Shown in pieces: positions 58,625 to 64,000 of a stretch of DNA of 64,000 bases (the stretch's first letter is position 1; the number at the start of each line of letters is the position of its first letter). The position numbers and the translations under genes are program-made. Source of the stretch: Orientallactaga sibirica (lineage: Eukaryota > Chordata > Mammalia > Rodentia > Dipodidae); the NCBI GenBank assembly GCA_036365145.1, contig JAEOAD010002183.1:3993501-4057500 (forward strand). The letters run 5' to 3'. Below the pieces are notes generated by a model. The model was not told the origin of the DNA and searched no databases. It worked only from the letters and a program-made list of their open reading frames with translations.

Positions 58625-59220
58625 GATCGCCGAGAGTTCAAGGCCACCCTGAGACTACATAGTGAATTCCAGGTCAGCCTGGACCAGAGTGAGACCCTAC
58701 CTTGCAAATCCGCCCCCCCCAAAAAAAGAAAAACACTTGCTGTATATCAGAAATTTGTTCTTTACAGAGCTTCCCCTAATCCACCTGTTATGAGAGTTTT
58801 GGGGCTCCTCGCCAATGCCAATGAACCAATAAATATAGGGTGATGCAGGATTTGGGGGTTCAAGAGGGGGGTCTCCAAGAATTTATGAACCCCAAGTTTT
58901 GGGTTCTGATCTACCTTTTTGTTTTGTTTTGTTTTTTGAGGTAGAGTCTCACTCTAGCCTAGAATGACCTGGAATTCAGTCTCAGGGTGGCCTCTAACTC
59001 TTGGCAATCCTACTACCTCTGCCTTCTGAGTGCTAGGATTAAAGACATGCACCATCATGCCTGGCCTGTCCTACCTTTTAAAAAATATTTTGATTTATTT
59101 GCAATCAGAGACAGAGAGAGAGTGAAAGAAAGAGAAAGAAGGGGACACACAAATAGAGAATGTGCGTGCTAGGACCTCTAGCTATTGCAAATGAACTCCA
59201 GAGGCCTGCACCCCCTTGTG
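58625..59220 (-). repeat. inverted duplication, right arm (derived-looking copy)
   Basis: Reverse complement of 36977-37571. In the core pair 58736-59220 / 36977-37461 I count 2 mismatches in 485 bp (at 36991 and about 37343 in left-arm numbering). Beyond that comes a short slippage at a G/T run, then about 90 bp of B1 with one mismatch. This copy is cut off inside a B1 on one side and inside a SINE on the other. Confidence 0.95.
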
Positions 59221-59361
59221 GTCAAGTGCGGCATTGTGCCCTTGCGTCATTTTGCATCTGGCTAAACGTGGGACCTGGAGATTGGAACCGCTGGAGATTG
59301 GAACCAGTGTTCTTAGGCTTAGGAGGTAGGCACCTTAACCCCTAAGCCATCTCTCCAGCCC
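59090..59361 (-). mobile_element. hybrid B2/Dip SINE at edge of inverted repeat
   Basis: 3' half identical to the 36977-37118 copy; 5' half is the long subtype with duplicated B-box segment (59275-59306). Confidence 0.88.
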
Positions 59362-59985
59362 TTGTGGAAGCAATTTTAAGAGCAGCCAAACACTCAATTT
59401 CCTCCAGAAAAAAATTCCCTCTAGAAAAAAAAAAATGGAACCTATAAGTACTGTGAGAGAGAGAGAAAAAAGTCCAATTTCTTAAAGATTGAAGACCAGG
59501 TATTATTACTGTATTAGTTTAAATAGATTCTTACTCAGGAGAATAAAATGTATTTATTTATTGCATATCAAATATAAGCAAATGTATTGCTTTAATTCAG
59601 TAAGGTCATGTGGTGATTATTTAGTAAGAACAAATTCAGGTAATGCTCCAAAGAGACATGAATCTAGTGATTTTTTTGTGCCCATTCCAGTGTAGCCATC
59701 TGATTTATTATTTTCTGTTGGTATGAGCATACATTATTAACCCTAAAAGTTAGAGATACTCTTAGCTATGGATAAACATGCTGTCTTGGAGGCAGTTTAC
59801 CAAATATGGCACAACCCTCCCAGGGGGGTTAACTACAAAAGAATGAATTACCACCATATAATCAACCTAAGTGTGAATTTTTTAAACATCTTCTACCCAC
59901 CAATTCTTGGGTAATTTCTCACTGTTGAAATGACAGTGCTGCTTAAATGAAAACAGTAACTTTGTAGGGCAATGTGGCAACTTAC

Positions 59986-60094
59986 TTCATTGAGTGAGTG
60001 ATACTGTTCATAGTATGATGAGGAGGCCCGGGGGCTGACTGTGTCATTGGAAGTCTGCTGTTGAATAAGGTCTTCTACATCTTCCATCAGAACA
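59986..60094 (-). CDS. CPB2: CPB2 exon 4 (activation cleavage site)
   Basis: 109-nt exon. The acceptor is ATCACCTAG/TGTT and the donor AATGAA/GTAAGT. It completes Ser92, then encodes VLMEDVEDLIQQQTSNDTVS and PRASSSYYEQYHSLNE. Arg114 in VSPRAS is the bond cut by thrombin-thrombomodulin to release the active enzyme. NDT keeps the glycosylation sequon at Asn108. The last residues start the catalytic domain. The activation region is almost unchanged from human. Confidence 0.97.
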
Positions 60095-60197
60095 CTAGGT
60101 GATGAAACAGAGGGTGAGCTGATTTCCAAGAACTGCACTGGATTACCCACATGGACGGTTGTAGGTACAGTATGTAAGCATAAAGAAATGTTGCCAT

Positions 60198-60400
60198 CAG
60201 AGCTGGAGAGATAGCTTGGTGGTTAAGGCACTTGCTGGCAAAGCCAAAGGACCCAGGTTCAGTTCCTCAGTACCCATGTAAAGCCAGATATACAAGGTGG
60301 CACATATGTCTGGAGTTCATTTGCAGTAGCTAGAGGTCCTGGCACAGCCATTCTCTCTTTTATCTGCTCCCTGCCTCTCTCTCAACTAAATAAATTTTAT
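60198..60400 (+). mobile_element. B2/Dip-like SINE
   Basis: GAGCTGGAGAGATAGC head, 105 bp upstream of exon 4 in transcript direction. Confidence 0.88.
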
Positions 60401-60417
60401 TTTTAAAAGAAAAGTTG

Positions 60418-60640
60418 CTGGGCTGGAGAAATGGCTTAGCAGTTAACGCATTTTCCTGCAAAGCCAAAGGATCCTGGTTCAACTCTCCAGTACCCACGTT
60501 AGCCAGATGCACAAGGGGACGCATGCATCTGGAGTTCATTTGCAGTGGCTGGAGGCCTTGGAGCGCCCATTCTCTCACTCTGCCTGTTTCTCTCTCTCTC
60601 TCTCAAATCAATCAGTAAATTAAATATATTTATAAAAAAG
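60418..60640 (+). mobile_element. B2/Dip-like SINE
   Basis: Flanks AAAAGTTGCT on both sides (about 60411 and 60652). Confidence 0.9.
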
Positions 60641-61542
60641 GATTATTTAAAAAAGTTGCTAACAGAACTAGTTTGCAATTCAGCAAAGTAAAACACCGTA
60701 GCTGTACATGGTGGCAAGATAAACTCAAACCCTTTTATCACAGGCACTAGGAAGCTATCTCCTGTTCAGCATGGCTTCAGGACTGCTCAGGCCTTATCCT
60801 CCACCATATCTACATTTTGTGATTGTGATTATTCAACATGTTTTCTATGAATATAGAGATTAAAAAGCACTCTGCTTCAACCCAGAACAGTATCTCATTT
60901 TTCTATTTTCAGCTAGGAACTCAGAGGAAGGTTTTTCATTGACCCCAGATATTCTACAGGGCCAAATATGACCAAATATCTTGAGAAATAGACGACAGGA
61001 TAAGAAAAGATGTGGAAAAGCCATCTTGTTTAATCTCTGAACTAACTAAACACCTATTCTGAATTAAAGGAATTCCATCACCCTAGAAAAATAATTTGGA
61101 ATTAGCTATCAGATTAATAAGACTTACTATATTTTATTTAGGCTAATGAATATAAGCCAAGACTTTGGCATCTGAAAGCCTTGAGTTTCTTTTCTAGCTT
61201 TACCGTGTTTCAGCTGGCTGACATTGGGAAGTGTCTTTGTAAATAAGATTTTTCTTTTCATCATATGTTGGGGAAAGTATCCACTTATAAGAGTTCAATA
61301 AAGATGATGTGATAAAATGTGTTGGTTGGCTAGGCACATTCCTAGAAGGTGGTAAAAGCTACACTACAGTACTAACAATCCTCACAGCATATTATAGCCT
61401 ACCCATTGGTACATGGAAGAGATGGTCTCAAAGCAGGCACAAGGGTAGCAGGAGGATGCTGGCACTGAGGCAGTGGATAGAGAGAGAAGAAGGCAGACAA
61501 GAGACAACAAAAGAGCAGAAATCACATCATACCTGATGTGAT

Positions 61543-61545
<3 letters not shown>

Positions 61546-61570
<25 letters not shown>
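61546..61570. repeat. (TA)n microsatellite at B1 tail
   Basis: 12 TA units on the tail side of an antisense B1. Confidence 0.92.
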
Positions 61571-61580
<10 letters not shown>

Positions 61581-61738
61581 GTTGTTTTTTCGAGGTAGGG
61601 TCTCACTTTGGCTCAGGCTGACCTGGAATTCACTATGTATTCTCAGGGTGACCTCAAACTCACAGTGATCCCAGTGATCCTCCTACCTCTGCCTCCTGAG
61701 TGCTGGGATTAAAGGTGTGCGCCACCACACCCGGTATA
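61571..61738 (-). mobile_element. B1-like SINE
   Basis: Antisense, duplicated CAGTGATCC inside; flanked by ATACCTGAT copies. Confidence 0.9.
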
Positions 61739-62019
61739 CCTGATAATTTTTAAAACTTTTTATGTCATCTAAATTATGCGATGGGTGTTACTGTATTTCT
61801 AATTTACAAACAGAACCATGGAAAGGCTGCTCATTCCTACAGGGTCAAACAGGTGGCTAAGTGACACTGCTGGACTCCAGCTCATGTTCTCTGCAAAGTA
61901 TGAGCACCTACACTTTCTAGCTGAGGGGTAGATTTTTTGAAATACCCACTAGCTTAACAGAAGAAATGTTGGCAAAAGTTGCATGTACCTCACCAGAGTT
62001 TTTTCCTTTTCTTTTTTAA

Positions 62020-62202
62020 AATATATTTTATTTATTTGAGAGAGAGAGAGAGGGAGAGAGAGAGAGAGTAAGGGAAAAAATGGGTACTCCAGGGCTTCCA
62101 GCCACTGCAAACAAACTCCAGATTCATGTGCCCCCCTTGTACATCTGCTTTATGTGGATCCTGCAGGCAAATGCCTTAACCACTAAGCCATCTCTCCAGC
62201 CC
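62020..62202 (-). mobile_element. B2/Dip-like SINE (internal deletion)
   Basis: Lacks part of the region between TGTGGATCC and TGCAGGCAAATGCC. Confidence 0.85.
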
Positions 62203-62454
62203 TCAGCAGAGTTTTCCATAAGTTACCCCAAAGCTGACCACAGGTTCTCTCCAGATCTAGGTTTGGACTTGTCACAGGAAGAGACTCACTGAGAGACTAT
62301 GCAGTCAGAGTCTTTCACTTCAGGTAGAGGCTGACGTTGTGGTTTTATCACTAACTAGTCCATCCCAGACACTGCCAGGCAGCATGTTTAATACAGTTTT
62401 TTTCTCCAGGAAGCAATGACATACTCTTCTAGTCAAATGCATAATGGGTTTTGT

Positions 62455-62606
62455 TTCATTTCATTTTTTCAAGGTAAGCTTTCACTGTAGTCCAGGCTGA
62501 CCTAGAATTCACTATGTAGTTACAGTATGACCTCGAACTCATGGTGATCCTCCTACCTCTGCCTCCCAAGTGCTGGGATTAAAGGCGTGCACTACCATAC
62601 CTGGCC
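62455..62606 (-). mobile_element. B1-like SINE
   Basis: Antisense, 56 bp from the exon 3 donor. Confidence 0.9.
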
Positions 62607-62661
62607 ATGGCTGTAGATGGTATTTATAATGCCTGTTCAATGTGTAGCAGATGACACCTAC

Positions 62662-62786
62662 CTGAATGGAATCCTGCTCTCGTTTAAAAAGACTTTCACA
62701 TTGCTTACATCAGATGCATTCACAAAAAAGTGGACTTCTTTTTTCTTTTCAATAAAGTCAGCTGTTACTGGCTGCCAGAGAACAAT
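62662..62786 (-). CDS. CPB2: CPB2 exon 3 (propeptide)
   Basis: 125-nt exon, 41 codons plus two bases of Ser92. The acceptor is TTGCAACTAG/ATTGTT and the donor TTCAG/GTAGGT. It encodes IVLWQPVTADFIEKKKEVHF, then FVNASDVSNVKVFLNESRIPF, the globular part of the propeptide that shields the active site. Two N-glycosylation sequons, NAS (Asn73) and NES (Asn85), match human sites. Confidence 0.96.
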
Positions 62787-63405
62787 CTAGTTGCAAAGAA
62801 AACATTGGAGAAATAAAACAGTTGATCACATCATCCACATCTATATCTAGAGCCATAACAGTTGTATCTAAAAAGGACCAAGACAAAGACATTCATTGGC
62901 CCCTGGTTCTCGTCCATATACATGGTAGCAGAAACATCCACTTTGCAGAGAGCTCCTTTCATTATTCTCTGTACCTCTAGTTGCTAGAAAAGGCCCCAAA
63001 CATACCAGACAGTTAATCAATGTTTGATGAGACAATGAATGAATATATTTATGACTCAACTCTAATGCTGGATGCATATGTCAGATGTTTAAAAGAAAAA
63101 AATGAAAATTTCACTAGAAAGTTGATTAAACATTGATTTTGCTTAGTAAAATTTCCATGTGCTTGATATTATTATCATGTTAGCATTCCTTCTCTTTAAT
63201 GTCTCTCAAGAATATTTCCATCTTACTGAACTTTTTCAAGGTATTTTCACATTAATTTTCTTTAATCATTATGATATCACCTTATTATGATTTTCAGTGT
63301 AAGGATGAGACAATTAAGGCTGATCAGAACTAATTTATCTAAAATCATACACCAAACAGCAGAATAAGAAAGGAAATTCCCAGGGGAATAAGAACAAAAT
63401 GTGGG

Positions 63406-63408
<3 letters not shown>

Positions 63409-63461
<53 letters not shown>
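63409..63461. repeat. (TG)n(AG)n microsatellite
   Basis: About 17 TG units then AG units, broken by one GGG. Confidence 0.95.
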
Positions 63462-63469
63462 GAGAGAGA

Positions 63470-63680
63470 GAGGTTCTCATGTAGTGCAGGCTGGCCTTGG
63501 ACTCACTATGTAGCTGAAGATGACCTTGAATTTCTGACTCCCCTGTTTCTACTTGTCAAGTGCTGGGATTATAGGCTTGTGCCACCATGCTTGACTGATA
63601 GAGTGTTGGGGATTGAACTCAGGGCTTCATGCATAGCAGGCAGAAATTCTACACACTGAGCTACATTGCCAGCCTGAAAC
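63470..63680 (-). mobile_element. antisense B1/ID composite
   Basis: B1-like reverse half then GGGATTGAACTCAGGGCTTC, the reverse of an ID-type head. Confidence 0.65.
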
Positions 63681-64000
63681 CCGTTTCCTTGTAGACTAAC
63701 TGAGAGAGAGAGAGAGAGAGAGAAAGGAAGGAAGAAAAAAAAAGAAAGTAAGGAAGAAATCAGGAAAGCAAAAGAAATCGAATTCTAAACTTCTGCTCCT
63801 TCCTCAAGTTGTACTTCCTTCTGACTTGGTGAGGTAGCCATAAAAATGGACCTCAGCTCCTCTGAGGCACAGGTGATGCCCAGTGGCCTACACTGTGACC
63901 CAAAGGCTAAGGCCATGCTGCTCAGGGCTATAGCCAGCACTGACTACACACTGAGGGAGTTTATGCAGAGCCTTTCTTCCCATTTAGGGGTTTTTTAACA

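Larger units (their letters stand above)
57305..59985 (-). other. CPB2: CPB2 intron 4
   Basis: 2681 bp. It holds an antisense MaLR-like fragment (about 57500-57640), an antisense ID/B1 composite (about 57725-57930), and the right arm of the inverted duplication (58625-59220) ending inside a hybrid SINE (to about 59361). 57940-58600 and 59370-59980 carry no recognised element. Confidence 0.8.
60095..62661 (-). other. CPB2: CPB2 intron 3
   Basis: 2567 bp. It holds two plus-strand B2/Dip SINEs in a row (60198-60400 and 60418-60640), (TA)n next to an antisense B1 (61546-61738), an antisense B2/Dip (about 62020-62202) and an antisense B1 (62455-62606). 60660-61540 shows no clear element. Confidence 0.75.
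26175..64000 (-). other. CPB2: CPB2 gene (carboxypeptidase B2 / TAFI), exons 3-11; 5' end off right edge
   Basis: CPB2 is a liver-made plasma procarboxypeptidase. After cleavage by thrombin-thrombomodulin or plasmin it removes C-terminal Lys and Arg from partly degraded fibrin and so slows fibrinolysis; it also inactivates anaphylatoxins and bradykinin. Nine exons here join without a frame break into 373 residues (human residue numbers 51-423). All key M14 residues are present: zinc ligands His181, Glu184 and His310, catalytic Glu385, substrate-carboxylate residues in LNRNF, and an Asp in GGADDW giving basic-residue specificity. The activation site SPR/AS is at Arg114. Sequons NAS, NES and NDT in the propeptide match human glycosylation positions 73, 85 and 108. 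Signal-peptide exon 1 and exon 2 were not found up to 64000. The gene looks intact and functional. Confidence 0.96.
62787..64000 (-). other. CPB2: CPB2 intron 2 (partial)
   Basis: No match to exon 2 (start of the propeptide) or the signal-peptide exon was seen. It contains a (TG)n-(GA)n run (63409-63461), an antisense composite SINE (about 63470-63680) and a (GA)n run (63702-63722). 62790-63400 and 63780-64000 show nothing recognisable. Confidence 0.6.

Noticed and set aside
62787..64000. Search for CPB2 exon 2 and the signal-peptide exon
   Set aside because: No minus-strand match to the propeptide start or a signal peptide with splice sites; they are placed beyond the window.

Overview
The window is mammalian nuclear DNA from a rodent, most likely a jerboa (Dipodidae, Jaculus-like). 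Evidence for this is the SINE load: dozens of copies of a B2/Dip-type tRNA-derived SINE (head GGGCTGGAGAGATGGC, internal CT-rich tract, AAATAAATAAA tail) and of a 7SL-derived B1-like SINE. There is one CpG island, short exons with GT-AG borders, and introns full of SINEs, LTRs and L1 fragments. It is not a prokaryotic or gene-dense region. The species call is inference from repeat style.

Two genes are present, both on the minus strand and in tandem. On the left is the 5' end of ZC3H13 (zinc-finger CCCH protein of the m6A methyltransferase-associated complex): a CpG-island promoter and non-coding exon 1 near 25.14-25.49 kb, the start-codon exon at 17.1 kb, the CCCH zinc-finger exon at 15.8 kb and one further coding exon at 12.9 kb. 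Later exons lie off the left edge. On the right is CPB2 (carboxypeptidase B2, also called TAFI or procarboxypeptidase U). Nine consecutive coding exons, numbered 3-11 by comparison with the human gene, run from 62786 down to the stop codon at 26312. They encode 373 residues with no frame break, equal to residues 51-423 of a 423-residue family member. The two 5' exons (signal peptide and start of the propeptide) lie beyond the right edge. The order CPB2 then ZC3H13, same strand, matches human 13q14. The CPB2 poly(A) signal and the ZC3H13 promoter are only about 0.7 kb apart, and a 220-bp GA/CT tract lies between them.

The rest is intron or intergenic DNA. The left 13 kb (ZC3H13 intron 4) carries a MaLR-like provirus with both LTRs (1961-4991), a nested ERVK-type solo LTR with a 6-bp target duplication, and an L1 3' end with target duplications and an unexpected GC-rich head (6754-8360). 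CPB2 introns carry a cluster of same-strand ERV LTRs (32-40 kb), several MaLR-like solo LTRs and many SINEs.

The most notable structure is a near-perfect inverted duplication. 36977-37571 reappears reverse-complemented at 58625-59220, with 2 mismatches in the 485-bp core compared by eye. The arms share the same nested SINE insertions and sit in CPB2 introns 8 and 4, bracketing exons 5-8. They could pair in the pre-mRNA and favour a 412-nt circular RNA, or mediate an inversion of the exons; an assembly error must be excluded. I found no CRISPR array, operon, functional tRNA gene or novel protein-coding system.
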